A stretch of DNA of 64,000 nt. It comes from Rhizoctonia solani (taxonomy: Eukaryota > Basidiomycota > Agaricomycetes > Cantharellales > Ceratobasidiaceae). Position 1 is the first letter of the stretch. Every line of letters starts with the position of its first letter. The DNA lies in NCBI RefSeq assembly GCF_016906535.1, contig NC_057384.1:1426001-1490000 (forward strand), in the 5' to 3' direction. Below, one piece after another: positions 50,711 through 60,690 of the stretch. The notes below the pieces were generated by a model that ran no database searches, had not been told where the DNA came from, and worked only from the letters and a program-made list of their open reading frames with translations. The position numbers and the translations under genes are program-made.

Positions 50711-53233
50711 TCAATGTCCTGCTTTCTGACAGATATCACAAGTGTGTACATACTTCTGAATGCTTCTAGCCATCTTAGGCCAATAGTAAGCAGAAGCAAT
50801 TTGATGATATGTCTTAGCATAACCAGCATGTGCTCCTTGATTGAGGTTATCATGATTTTCCTTCAAAATATCTACTTGTAGATCCCTAGGTACACATAGC
50901 CAATACTTTTCCTGGGAATCTATAAAGTAGATCAATCCATTATCTCCTATCTGGTATTGATGGAAGGGTGGATTGAGTGGATTGTGGTGCGACTTGAACT
51001 CTTCCATCACTTGCTTGAAATGGGAGTCCTTCTTGTATGCTTCTATGAACCTTGTGATTTCTTCTGAGTTTATTGATATTTCCACAGAGTATGAGGTAGT
51101 TGTTTGATAAGATATAGCTTCTGCCGGTGTGGGTATCCACTTCTTGATGGGCTTCTGGCTATTTCCAATTTTGTAACTCTGGGTGAATGCGCTTGCAACT
51201 CTAAGAAGTTTCTCTTCAAAACGTTCATTTATCTCCTTGTAGAGGTTTCTTAATGGGTCTTCCTCCATATTGAGCTTGAGTGGAGTCGATTGATCTGCCA
51301 GAGGGCTGGTATGATATGGGGTTCTCCTCCTAAGTCTTGAGATAGGATCTGCATTGTCATGTACTCTTCCTGCGCGGTGCACAATCTGCATTCCTGGGTA
51401 GGCTGAGAATACTAAGCCCCATGTCATGAGTCTTCTGTTGACATTATTGTAAGTCTTGCTCCAGGTGAGAGCGGCGTGATCTGTGATAGCAACAAATTCA
51501 GCTCCTTCCAAGTATACCTGAAATTTCACAAGTGCTTCCTTGAGGGCTAATGCTTTGCGCTCTGTTGGGGAGTAGTTTCTTTCTGCTTCTTTTAGAATCC
51601 TTGACCAATAAGCAATGACTTGCTCCACTTGTACAGTTGTTTCTTCAAAGTCTTGCTTATCCCATGTATCCCCCCCAGTCACGTTGTCTCTCTGCTTGGA
51701 AGCAGGAATTGTCATTCTGGGAACTGGGTTTCCTTTGTCATATTCCCCCCTTAAGTACTTGTATGCCTTTGTCCCCTTTAGGTCTTTTATCTTGATGGAT
51801 TGGACTTGCTGTAATATTCCTCCAAGGCCATAGTCGCATGCATCTGTATATAATCTGTATGGTTTTCCAATAATAGGATAAGCCATTACTGGAGCAGATG
51901 CAAGGGCCTCTTTAGCAAGTTCAAACGCTTGTTGTTCCTTTTCCTCCCAAGACCAAGCTGTTCCTTTCTTGAGAAGCTTGAACAAAGGCGCTACAATCCA
52001 TGAGTAGAAGGGAATATAGCTAGAGAAATAAGTCATCACTCCTAGGAAAGTCTGTAAGGTAGGAACATTTTTAGGGGGTTCCAACTCTAAGATAGCATCA
52101 ACTTTTTCCTTGTGGGTTGATAGACCTAATCTTGATACCTTCTGTCCTAGCAATAGTAGTGATTGGTATCCAATGTGACATTTCTTTGGAGATAGGGTGA
52201 TTTCAGCTTCTTCAATAGCTCCTAAGACTTGATCTAAGTGATTGCAATGGTCTTCAAACTCAACACTATAGATCACTATGTCATCAATATATACTAGGGC
52301 AAATTGCCATAGAAATCTTGAAAGTATCCTATTCATGACACGCTGGAACTCTGCTGGTCCATTCCTATATCCAAAGAGTAGTTTGGTAGGTTGCCAATGG
52401 CCGTTGTGGCATCTGAAAGCAAGTTTCTCTCTGTCTTCTTCCTTAATGGTTAGCTGAGTGAAACCAGCTAGCGCATCTAAGGTAGTAAGCCATTGAGATC
52501 CTTCCAAGGCATGCAAGATGTCAGTTTGTTTTGGTAAGGGATACTCATCTGGTACAGCTACTTCATTGAGACGTCTATAATCCACACATAATCTGGGTTT
52601 ATTGTTGCAATAGACTACTATGACAGGAAATCCCCAAGCACTCTTGGATGGCTCAATGACTCCAAGTTTAAGCCATTCTTCAATCTGTTTGTCAATGACT
52701 TCTCTTTTAGCTGGAGAAGCATGGTAAGGGGTTAGAGATATTTCTTTAGTTCCTGGCCTTAGTCTAATTTCCAGTTGAGTGTTATGAGTACCAAGTCTAC
52801 CATCTAATCCAAAGGCTAACTCATGCTTGCGCAAGACTTTTTCTAGTTTAGCCCTTTGATTAGGAGTGAGATGTTCTGAGAAATTAACTTCTTGAAGGAA
52901 TCTATCTGAAGGGACAGGTTCTGGGTCAGGTACTTCAGCAGTCTTGGGTCCTCCTTCAGGCGACTTCATTAATTCCTCTTCTTGTGCAGTAGGCTTTTCT
53001 TCAGCTTTCCTCTGCACCATGGCTTGTACTAAGGTAGCATACTTGATAATGCTGTCTTTTTCTTCCTTAGTAATGTCCTTTTCCTTTGCAAGGTATTCAT
53101 TGGGATCATGCATATATCCAAGAATTTCTCCTCCTTGCAATCTTAAAGGATGTTCTGATAGGTTAGAAACCTGAATCTTAGGATTGTTCCTATCTATCAG
53201 GCAGTCTGTTATTGCAAACAGATGTTCTTCTTG
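50711..53233 (-). CDS. pol: EC Pol, RT, RNase H and integrase zinc finger
   Basis: The frame is the same as that of Gag-protease, separated only by a UGA at 53234-53236. It has RT motifs (LCVDYRRLNE, LLFGYRNGPAEFQRVM, ALVYIDDIVIYS; YIDD, unlike the YLDN of family A), RNase H (LYTDACDYGLGGIL, NYSPTERKALALKEAL, AITDHAALTW) and an HHCC finger (HAGYAKTYHQIASAYYWP, CDICQKAGH). The difference in RT motifs and overall layout puts EC in a different Ty3 clade from the A and G families. Confidence 0.9.
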   Translation of the reverse strand, partial: QEEHLFAITDCLIDRNNPKIQVSNLSEHPLRLQGGEILGYMHDPNEYLAKEKDITKEEKDSIIKYATLVQAMVQRKAEEKPTAQEEELMKSPEGGPKTAEVPDPEPVPSDRFLQEVNFSEHLTPNQRAKLEKVLRKHELAFGLDGRLGTHNTQLEIRLRPGTKEISLTPYHASPAKREVIDKQIEEWLKLGVIEPSKSAWGFPVIVVYCNNKPRLCVDYRRLNEVAVPDEYPLPKQTDILHALEGSQWLTTLDALAGFTQLTIKEEDREKLAFRCHNGHWQPTKLLFGYRNGPAEFQRVMNRILSRFLWQFALVYIDDIVIYSVEFEDHCNHLDQVLGAIEEAEITLSPKKCHIGYQSLLLLGQKVSRLGLSTHKEKVDAILELEPPKNVPTLQTFLGVMTYFSSYIPFYSWIVAPLFKLLKKGTAWSWEEKEQQAFELAKEALASAPVMAYPIIGKPYRLYTDACDYGLGGILQQVQSIKIKDLKGTKAYKYLRGEYDKGNPVPRMTIPASKQRDNVTGGDTWDKQDFEETTVQVEQVIAYWSRILKEAERNYSPTERKALALKEALVKFQVYLEGAEFVAITDHAALTWSKTYNNVNRRLMTWGLVFSAYPGMQIVHRAGRVHDNADPISRLRRRTPYHTSPLADQSTPLKLNMEEDPLRNLYKEINERFEEKLLRVASAFTQSYKIGNSQKPIKKWIPTPAEAISYQTTTSYSVEISINSEEITRFIEAYKKDSHFKQVMEEFKSHHNPLNPPFHQYQIGDNGLIYFIDSQEKYWLCVPRDLQVDILKENHDNLNQGAHAGYAKTYHQIASAYYWPKMARSIQKYVHTCDICQKAGH

Positions 53234-56200
53234 TCAATGGGAATTGAAAGATCTGTCCATAAAACCAGAGGCTTGACCTTCCTTCCATATTGTCTTGACT
53301 TTGATGAGCTTGATGGTATGCGCTGGGATAGTAACTGTCTCATAGACTTTTACTTTGACAGTATTGGGAGGTAATTTCCTATGTTGAAGTCGCTTCTTGT
53401 AGGCTTTCTTAGAGATCTTGATTTTCTCAGAATTCTTGATGAATCCTTGCGCAACTTCAACCATAAAAGTATTACCTTGTTGGTCAATTCTTGGGCTGGA
53501 ATCTGATTCTTCCACAGGAATAGAACGTCCTGTATCCCCAAAAACTATCCTTGTTCCTTCTCCATTCCTAACTAATGACAGTTGATACTGAGACGCAAAG
53601 TCTGTTCCTAGGATAAAGGGTGTGTTCATGTTAGGAACTATATAGGCTTCTACAATCATTTTAACTAATCCTTGTTCAGTATCAAAGATGATAGGAAGGG
53701 AAATATACTGTGATAGGCTACTATTCCCAGTAACTTGAATTAACTTGAGTTTTTGTCCAATGCGCACTCTAGGTGATGGATCTAGAGTTTTAAGTATTGA
53801 CTCATTAATGAGAGTGATCTCTGATCCTGAGTCAAAGGTGATGCGCTTCTTAGGTCCATTACTTGTCTGAAGCCAACCTTTGATGATGGTGGCTTTGGAT
53901 CCAAAGAAAGCAGTTCCTGGTGGTCTTGACATTAATCGCTTGAGAGTGATTTCTTCTCCAATTTTGGCAATAGCTGTATGACTACTAGCCATTTTCAGTT
54001 TCTTATTAAGGCTCTTCCTAGTGGGGAGCTTGGGTTGTACATATCCAGAAAATACAGATGAATCAGATTCCTTACTGCCCTGGTCAGCAGAGTTAGTACC
54101 CTGGCTGACAGTGGTCCCCTCCAGACCATGCTGTTCCTCCTGGGATCCAGAGCTGGGCTTAGCGCTGGAGGTAGAGACAGCTAATGACTGAAGGGGCTTA
54201 TGAAAATCCTGCTCTTCCTCAGAAACAGACTCTTCTCCTTCAGTGTCATATTCTGTTTCATCAAGGTAGGCTTCATCACAGAGATCTTCATAAGCTTCCT
54301 GAGCTTCCCATTCATCATCATCTGCTTGTGCCATATGTGATCGCACAAATCTGGAGTTCTTCTTGGCATGCTTACAGTCTCTATCCCAGTGCATCATACT
54401 TCCACAGTGTCTACAAGGTCTAGCTTTCTTGTCTTTAGGAGTTTTACCTTTAGATACTGTAGAGTCATCCTTAGGGTATTTTGGTGGAGGATTATTTTGA
54501 TGCCATCCTACTGGTTTAGATCCTGCTAAGTGTGAGCGCGCACTTGGCCTAGAGTGCCTGTTTCCTTCTAGTCTCTTGAGAGTAGATTGCATCTGGTGTA
54601 GTTGACGCTGTATGTCAGAGTTATGAGAAGAATCTTTTCCCAAAAGGTCCTCCTCATGCCATGCAATCTTGTCAAGGAAGTCTTCCCAAGTGACTATTCT
54701 TGAGGTGTCTATATGCGTGGTCCAGGACTTAGGAGCACCATTCATGATTTCAAAGATTAATTCAGAGTCAGTCCAGTCACTGACAATAGTGAGAGCTTCC
54801 ATCTTCCTGATGACATAGTCTTCTGGGGTCTCTTCTGAATGATCTTTATCCCTGAACCTGATGCGCATGGCTTCATTCTTGCTTCTGTTCAGGAAGGTCC
54901 TATTCATGAAGTGGATAGTGATAGCTTGCCTAAGTGCTGGCCAGTCTTCAGTTATAATTTGCCTATAGTCCTTATCTAATGCATTGAACCATCTAAGAGC
55001 TCTTCCTGTGAACCTGAGAGGAATCTGCTGTCCAAGCTGAATTCTGGTGTAGCTACTATACTCAGCTATGTTGTTGATGGATGTCATCCAGCGCGACAGC
55101 TTCTTAGTGTCTCCATCCCACTCTGGGATTATGTCAGGTTTCAGCTTAGTATCAAAATGTACAGGAGCTGGATTGAAAGGTCTAGCTCTAGCTGCATTTG
55201 CTTGAGCATATGGTTCATTTCCTGGATCTTCTGGGTCATTGGGAGGTCCTCCTCCATTCCTTCTAGGTGGGTTGTTCCTTCTCTTACCAGAGTTATCAAA
55301 ATCTCCCTCATTGCTATCATATGGTGGGTCATTTCCTCCTCCTCCTTCAGCTAAGGGAGCTAGTCTATCTCTAAGTTGGTCCCTAGGAGGTGGATCATTA
55401 AACAGCTCACTAAACCTTCTAGAGGAGACCATACGTCCTACAATATGAGGAGGTAACCTAGTCCTATCAATGGGTGGTGCTGGAGGTACTTGAAGTTGTG
55501 GGACAGGTGCTAGTAGAGGGGCTAAGAAGTTTCCTCTCCTACTCATATTAGCTTCTTCTCTAGTAACTGGTGCTGGCTGCTCCTGTAAGTAAGGTAAATT
55601 GGTATGGATACTTAGAGGAGTTCTTCTTGATTCAGGAGAGGAGGTAGGTCTCCTGTGGGCACTTTCAGCTAGTCTAGAGGAGCGCTCTTCTGGGATTGTA
55701 GATACTCTGGTAAAGGATTCAGCTGGTATAGCTGGTCTTCCTGAGGATCGCCAATTTGCTCCCAAGGAAGATCTGCAATTAATAAAGTCAGCATGTGGAG
55801 GTGGATCTCTAAGAGGAATACTTGGGCCTGCAAGGCTAACTCTTCTAGCAGCGTTGCTTAAAGGTGGATTATAAGGTATATTCCTAACATTATCCTCTTC
55901 TACTTGGCTCCTAATCCTGGGAGTAGACTGTGCTACTGGGATTTGCATGGTATGAGTAGCAGCACTTGAGACAGAAGTAATAGAATCAGCAGGAGTAGCT
56001 GGGGCTATTAGTTCTGGGGCTACTTGGTCTCTTCCAGTTGATGATTCAGAAGAACTTAAGCCATCTATACTTCCATCTGAAAGATTGTTGATGTAGTTTT
56101 CAAGGGCTTGTATATTGAAAGGAGGTATAGCTGAAGGTTGGGCAATAGGAACACTTGCATTACCTCTAGGTGATGATGGTAAGGTTTCTTCTGAACTAGT

Positions 56201-57991
56201 GGAAGGGACTATAGTGGGTCTAGGAGTAGGTGGTCTAGGTCCTAGAGATCTAGCAGCTTCTCTCCTAAGTCTCTCAGTCCTTTCTAAGGTAGGTGGGACT
56301 TGTAATGTTACATGGGGTGACTCTTCTGGTATTCTTCCTAAGGGTATAGATCTAGAGGAAGAAGTAGCAATAGAGCTAGGAGGTGATGGTAAAGGTTCTG
56401 AGGGGATAAGTGTGGTTCCATTATCAGGTCCTAAATACCTAGGTTGCATAGTAACAGTAAGAGAGGCTTTGGATGAATGAAGACTACTAGGAGGTTGTCC
56501 TGGAGGAGTGCTACTGGAGGTGTGCAGGGTTACAGTTGGAGGAGAAACTTGAGGATCTGGAAGTAAAGGACTAGCAATAGTAACTTGACTAGTGGGTTTG
56601 ATAAGACTCCTTAGTAAGTTTTCTTGAGCCGCCTCCTGTGGAGTGACAGAAGAGGCTCTAGAACCTTTGGGCACTAAAAGGGTCATATCTTGCTTGAGTT
56701 GTAGAGTCCTATCCCTAAGGTGTTCTTGTCCAGGTTCTACCTCACTGAGATGTCCTGCTGAGATGACTGGGGAAGGTGGTCCAGTCTGAAGTTGTCTACC
56801 AAGGATCTCATATAGCTTTTGAATGAAACGCTCCATCTGATCCCTATAAGTGACAGCAGCTACCTCAAAGGAATGAGAGGTGAATAAACAGTCATGTTCT
56901 GGCCATTCTGGAATAGGCAATAGCTCTTCCATGTCATAGACGCTCTGAACAGTTCTCTTGATTAGTTTATTCAGGTCTATGTGTAACTTACCATATTCAG
57001 GCCAATGGTTGATTTCTTGAGCAGGAACTAACTTGGTAGTAATGCAACATGTAGGTCTAAAGGTTACTACAGTATCTAGTAGTTTGAAGTAGTGAGAAGC
57101 CCATTGCTCACAAGAAGGTGAGGGGTAGCAATTCTCATGGGCTGGAGGTATCTCCACATGATAGAATACTCTTCCTAGCTGCCTGTAGACTTTCCTAAAA
57201 CTATTAGCTTGAGGGTTCTTCCTGCACCAAGAGGTCATTTGGGTACAGTCAGGCTGATAGTTGAATTCTCCTGGAGATTCTTCATTTAAAGGGTATAAGG
57301 TAGTGGAAGGAGAATAGGGTAGGTACTTCTGGATTGCTGGGTCATTAGTAAAAGACCTATCATTAGGATCCAGTAAGGCAGCTTGAGTTTCCCTATGCTT
57401 AGATATGTGGGCTTCAGAAGTCTTTCCTTTAGATCTCTTAAGCTCATGAGAGTTCATAGGCTCAGAGGGCTGAGGTTTACTAGAGGAAGGTTCCAACATC
57501 TCTATATCAGGGAGTCCAAATACAGGTATCATTCTCTGGAAGGTAGCTGAGCTAGCCTTATTACCAAAAGATGAAGGTTTCCTTATAGAAGAACTTGGCT
57601 TAGCTAGCTTGTCTGCTTCCTGAATAGCTTCATATTCCAAAGGAGACAATCTTGGAGAGTGTCTGGATGATGACTTATGAGAGTGGGGTGATATTCTTCT
57701 TGAGCTACTAGGTCCTGCTTGAGGGTCTTCCAAGGCTGGCATGGAAGCATGTGGCTTGATGGGTGATTCATAGGGTTGGATAGGTTGGGGAATCACTAGC
57801 TCCTCAGGAGAGGATTGCTCAATAGAGTACCTAGTAGGTCCAAAAGGGTTGCTGGGACTATCTGTAGGTATGCTGTCTCTAGGAAGCACAGAGCTTCTAG
57901 GGGTACTATGTCTAGGCATACCTTCTCTTGAAAGTCTTGTGTCCCAAGGGGTCCTATTAGAGGATACAGGTCTACTTGATCTTCTAGACAT
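53234..57991 (-). CDS. gag: EC Gag-protease
   Basis: The 1585-aa frame starts at the ATG at 57989-57991, 118 bases after the 5' LTR. The first 900 residues are Ser/Pro-rich with a helical block (CEQWASHYFKLLDTVVTF). A Gag core follows (KPDIIPEWDGDTKKLSRWM, IPLRFTGRALRWFNALDKDY), a knuckle at about 1193-1206 (CRHCGSMMHWDRDC), an acidic region, and a retropepsin with FDSGSEITL (Asp 1387). It ends at a UGA in the context CAT TGA C, with RT following in the same frame. Readthrough or a CGA-to-TGA mutation could both explain this. Confidence 0.9.
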   Translation of the reverse strand: MSRRSSRPVSSNRTPWDTRLSREGMPRHSTPRSSVLPRDSIPTDSPSNPFGPTRYSIEQSSPEELVIPQPIQPYESPIKPHASMPALEDPQAGPSSSRRISPHSHKSSSRHSPRLSPLEYEAIQEADKLAKPSSSIRKPSSFGNKASSATFQRMIPVFGLPDIEMLEPSSSKPQPSEPMNSHELKRSKGKTSEAHISKHRETQAALLDPNDRSFTNDPAIQKYLPYSPSTTLYPLNEESPGEFNYQPDCTQMTSWCRKNPQANSFRKVYRQLGRVFYHVEIPPAHENCYPSPSCEQWASHYFKLLDTVVTFRPTCCITTKLVPAQEINHWPEYGKLHIDLNKLIKRTVQSVYDMEELLPIPEWPEHDCLFTSHSFEVAAVTYRDQMERFIQKLYEILGRQLQTGPPSPVISAGHLSEVEPGQEHLRDRTLQLKQDMTLLVPKGSRASSVTPQEAAQENLLRSLIKPTSQVTIASPLLPDPQVSPPTVTLHTSSSTPPGQPPSSLHSSKASLTVTMQPRYLGPDNGTTLIPSEPLPSPPSSIATSSSRSIPLGRIPEESPHVTLQVPPTLERTERLRREAARSLGPRPPTPRPTIVPSTSSEETLPSSPRGNASVPIAQPSAIPPFNIQALENYINNLSDGSIDGLSSSESSTGRDQVAPELIAPATPADSITSVSSAATHTMQIPVAQSTPRIRSQVEEDNVRNIPYNPPLSNAARRVSLAGPSIPLRDPPPHADFINCRSSLGANWRSSGRPAIPAESFTRVSTIPEERSSRLAESAHRRPTSSPESRRTPLSIHTNLPYLQEQPAPVTREEANMSRRGNFLAPLLAPVPQLQVPPAPPIDRTRLPPHIVGRMVSSRRFSELFNDPPPRDQLRDRLAPLAEGGGGNDPPYDSNEGDFDNSGKRRNNPPRRNGGGPPNDPEDPGNEPYAQANAARARPFNPAPVHFDTKLKPDIIPEWDGDTKKLSRWMTSINNIAEYSSYTRIQLGQQIPLRFTGRALRWFNALDKDYRQIITEDWPALRQAITIHFMNRTFLNRSKNEAMRIRFRDKDHSEETPEDYVIRKMEALTIVSDWTDSELIFEIMNGAPKSWTTHIDTSRIVTWEDFLDKIAWHEEDLLGKDSSHNSDIQRQLHQMQSTLKRLEGNRHSRPSARSHLAGSKPVGWHQNNPPPKYPKDDSTVSKGKTPKDKKARPCRHCGSMMHWDRDCKHAKKNSRFVRSHMAQADDDEWEAQEAYEDLCDEAYLDETEYDTEGEESVSEEEQDFHKPLQSLAVSTSSAKPSSGSQEEQHGLEGTTVSQGTNSADQGSKESDSSVFSGYVQPKLPTRKSLNKKLKMASSHTAIAKIGEEITLKRLMSRPPGTAFFGSKATIIKGWLQTSNGPKKRITFDSGSEITLINESILKTLDPSPRVRIGQKLKLIQVTGNSSLSQYISLPIIFDTEQGLVKMIVEAYIVPNMNTPFILGTDFASQYQLSLVRNGEGTRIVFGDTGRSIPVEESDSSPRIDQQGNTFMVEVAQGFIKNSEKIKISKKAYKKRLQHRKLPPNTVKVKVYETVTIPAHTIKLIKVKTIWKEGQASGFMDRSFNSH

Positions 57992-58095
57992 AAAAGAATG
58001 TTAGTAGAGTATCACAATTAGAATGTATATACAAAGTATGAAAGCTTGTACAAAAGATTACAGGTAAGAATTAAAGATAACCAACACTAGGCCCT

Positions 58096-58108
58096 GCGGT
58101 GGTCACCA
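58096..58108 (-). other. EC primer binding site
   Basis: One base after the 5' LTR the minus strand reads TGGTGACCACCGC, the complement of a tRNA 3' end GCGGTGGTCACCA. It has the same TTGGTGA start as EB. The tRNA was not identified. Confidence 0.6.
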
Positions 58109-58109
58109 A

Positions 58110-59632
58110 TGTTAAGAGTCGTGTAAGTACAGGAGTAAGAAAGAATTACTATATACAAAATGTATATGAGAATAACTAAGAACTAGTATTAAGAATCAGA
58201 ATATATGCACAGAATATATGCACAATATAGGCTAGATTATCAGGAATAACAACTCCTAACAAATAGTCTAGCAACTATGAAGTGCAGGTGGTTGGTTATG
58301 TATAGTACCTTAGACTAATGTTACTTAAGCCTAAGTGACCAAGGGTATGTATACTTAAGGTCTCTGGGATAGTACCTTAAGTAAGAGGATTACCTGACTA
58401 ATGTACAGGATTTATAGGATTTGCCTAATAAGTATGGGACTTATATATGCTTAAGTAAGACTTAAGACTTATGGGGTTTACCTAAAATATATCTAGGATT
58501 TATGAGATATTGTAGATAAAGCTATCTACAATATAAGGGGTATGGTGGATTGAAACACTATCACTCAATCACAACAATCCTTACAGTATTGTTGCACTAT
58601 ACTCAATGTTGAACTCAACAACTGTGACAGTCAAGGGGCACAGGGTTGCAGTAAGTACACTAATAGGTTACCCTGTGTCTGTTGGGACTGGCCTATGGTC
58701 TTAGTGCGCCGAATAACCTCCTATGCTATTTACAGTGAGTCAATCACTAAAGTAAATGCGCAGATAAGCTGTTAAAGGCTTGTGTGTATATGTCAATATA
58801 TAAGAGTGGATAAATGGATGCATTAGAAGCGTCTTCACAGGGTCCTTTTATACCCTGAGAAGGCGCACAAACAAGTATATACATGATTGATACCAAGAGG
58901 GGGTACAGGAGGTACAGGTGGCAACTGAAACACTTGAGGGAGCCAATACTTTGGTACATAGTAAACAAACAACAGATCCTAATATTTGCCCCAAGGCAAT
59001 GTTTGCCCCAAGGCATTATTTACCTGTGTGGGTCCTTAGATGTCCCAAGGCTAAGTGTTTCATCCTTGGAGTAAACAGTCCCAAAGGTAGGATACCTCTG
59101 CATTGGGTACTTACAGTAAATGGGGCATAACTCTACCAAATGTTGTCCGTTTTGGGAGTTTGACCCAGCGTTCTGGAGCGCGCAAACATGCGCACCTAAG
59201 CGCAAGCGATTCGGCAGTGTGGGATGCCCGGGTGATGGAGAAAAGGCGCATTTAGTGCGTCGGCGCTTAAGGGCTGATTAAGCGCCGGAGCACTTGCCTA
59301 TGCGACAGGGGGGACCCTGAATATTTCTGTGTGTAGCCACAAGATAGAATCTTGAATAATAAATACTACAAACAAGAGAAATATTACTTGTTACTGTTTA
59401 TCTACTCAGCTGAATTTATATATATTTAAATGAGTGAGAAAACAGCATATATGCGAAAGACATTGCATATTAAGGGTATTCCTGAGGTTTGTAGGTTCTG
59501 TAAAGGTCACTATTGGATAGAGGGACCTTGAAAACCTTAGTTCGCATCTTTATCTCACTTATTTACTGTAAGATTACTAGTGTAATTAATAAAATAAGTA
59601 CAGATTAAAGAAGAAATGTCATATCCATAACA
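58110..59632 (-). repeat. 5' LTR of EC
   Basis: 1523 bp. TATAAAA on the minus strand at 58846-58852. It has TCG where the 3' LTR has TTG near its plus-strand left end (AGAGTCGTG). Confidence 0.95.
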
Positions 59633-59672
59633 AGCGCCCTCCTCCTTGACGTCCTTACAGACGTCTAGGACA

Positions 59673-59731
59673 GGTGGATAGAAGTTCCTTGACCTTCCAA
59701 TGAAGGCCCCTTGTGAATTGCGCAATATATG
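59673..59731 (-). pseudogene. EK gag, 59-bp piece between two solo LTRs
   Basis: The minus strand encodes YIAQFTRGLHWKVKELL, matching the Gag core of EA and EH. It is bounded by the solo LTR-D ending at 59672 and the one starting at 59732. Confidence 0.8.
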
Positions 59732-60303
59732 TGTCCTAGACGTCTGTAAGGACATTGAGGGCGTGGGCGCTTATGGCCGTGTGACTAAGTACAGAGAACC
59801 GCTTAAGGCGGCGTGTGATACCCTACAACATCTAACTACTAAACTACGGTGTCCAATGCCTTAAGGGCAATGGCAAACTACGTAAGTACAGCGGGGTTGA
59901 CGCTTAAGGCGTTGTACTACTGAGTGGATCTGGCTGTAAGGCCTTGTACAATGTGGGGGTTCAACAAGAGGTAATCAACCTGGGTGTTACCATGGTCGGT
60001 TGGCCTCTTTATATATTCTCCAGACTGACTAATTACAAAATGTACAATATCCAATACCTAATCCAATAAGAACCCCGCTCTGCAGTTGGCCTTACTCATG
60101 CATACGTGTCACTGACGTGTTATGATGACGTCATAGGTGGAGGTGGCTACGTATGCTGATATAAGCGCGGATGGGGACGTGGCTTGGCGCTTAGCGTATG
60201 ATATAAGCGCCAAAGTCACGTGATTGAAAATGTTGTTTGTTCAGCTTTGTTTAAATTTGAGAAAATTGGAATAAATCCCGTGGTATTGATTGTGTCTATG
60301 ACA
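59732..60303 (-). repeat. Solo LTR-D in EK gag, TSD ATATG
   Basis: TGTCCTAGACG to GTGTCTATGACA, 572 bp, with ATATG at 59727-59731 and 60304-60308. It has CACGTG near 60217 and a TATATAAAGAGG box on the minus strand near 60010. Confidence 0.9.
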
Positions 60304-60690
60304 ATATGCTTCCTTGTTCCAGTCAAGTTCTGCAATGAGGTTGCAGAATTCAGTGACATACTCTGCTGTGGAGGCAGTCTGGGTGAGGGCAGCAATCTTT
60401 TGCGCTGCTGCCTGTTTGGTGTTGGGATTGGCAAAGGCCTCTTTGAACCAGGCTGTCATAGTAGGAATGGTGGTGGGGGCATTGGGCTTGCCCTTAATGA
60501 TGGTGCCAATGATGGGGAGGGCCCAGTTGGCAGCCTTGTCTTCCATGTGGTATAATATCCATACCACCATCTGCTCCTCCTCATCAAACTGGTTGCAATG
60601 GAGAGCTACCCAAAGTAACATGCAGTCCAGCCACTGGGTGGCTTTGCGTCCTCTGGTATCCCCCTTATATTGGTTGGGGAGTGTCCTGGA
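60304..60690 (-). pseudogene. EK gag, N-terminal and core part
   Basis: The minus strand encodes QYKGDTRGRKATQWLDCMLLWVALH, WALPIIGTIIKG and EYVTEFCNLIAELDWNKE, clearly the family-A Gag core. Upstream of about 60690 the similarity to EA and EH Gag is lost, and the proline-rich N-terminus and leader are missing. Confidence 0.82.

Larger units (their letters stand above)
45998..59632 (-). mobile_element. EC: Ty3-type element with long Gag-Pol frame and an extra gene
   Basis: Two 1523-bp LTRs flank a 10.6-kb interior. The flanks are AGTGC (45993-45997) and AGCGC (59633-59637), a 5-bp TSD with one C/T change. The minus strand has primer site, gag-protease, RT-RNase H and integrase-chromodomain in one frame with two UGA codons, then an extra 448-codon gene, then the purine tract. 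At least five differences between the LTRs were seen by eye, only one at a CpG. Confidence 0.92.
45451..59672 (+). repeat. Solo LTR-D in EK gag, interrupted by EC
   Basis: Pieces 45451-45997 and 59638-59672 form a 582-bp LTR (TGTCATAGACACACC to GACGTCTAGGACA) flanked by GGTGG at 45446-45450 and 59673-59677. EC lies near its 3' end. Confidence 0.9.
2277..60690 (-). mobile_element. EK: decayed Ty3 chromovirus, split into at least nine pieces
   Basis: Fragments of one minus-strand family-A element occur in order across the window: gag at 60690-60304, 59731-59673 and 45450-45064; pol at 18216-16971, 15447-14005, 13465-13074, 6127-5839 and 3478-3447; then the 3' LTR at 3446-2277. Each gap is filled by an insertion with its own TSD (ATATG, GGTGG, ACAGT, GTTGG, AGCYC, GAGGG, GAGTC). 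The coding parts carry several in-frame stops, so the copy is dead and older than its contents. A 5' LTR was not recognised on the right. Confidence 0.85.
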
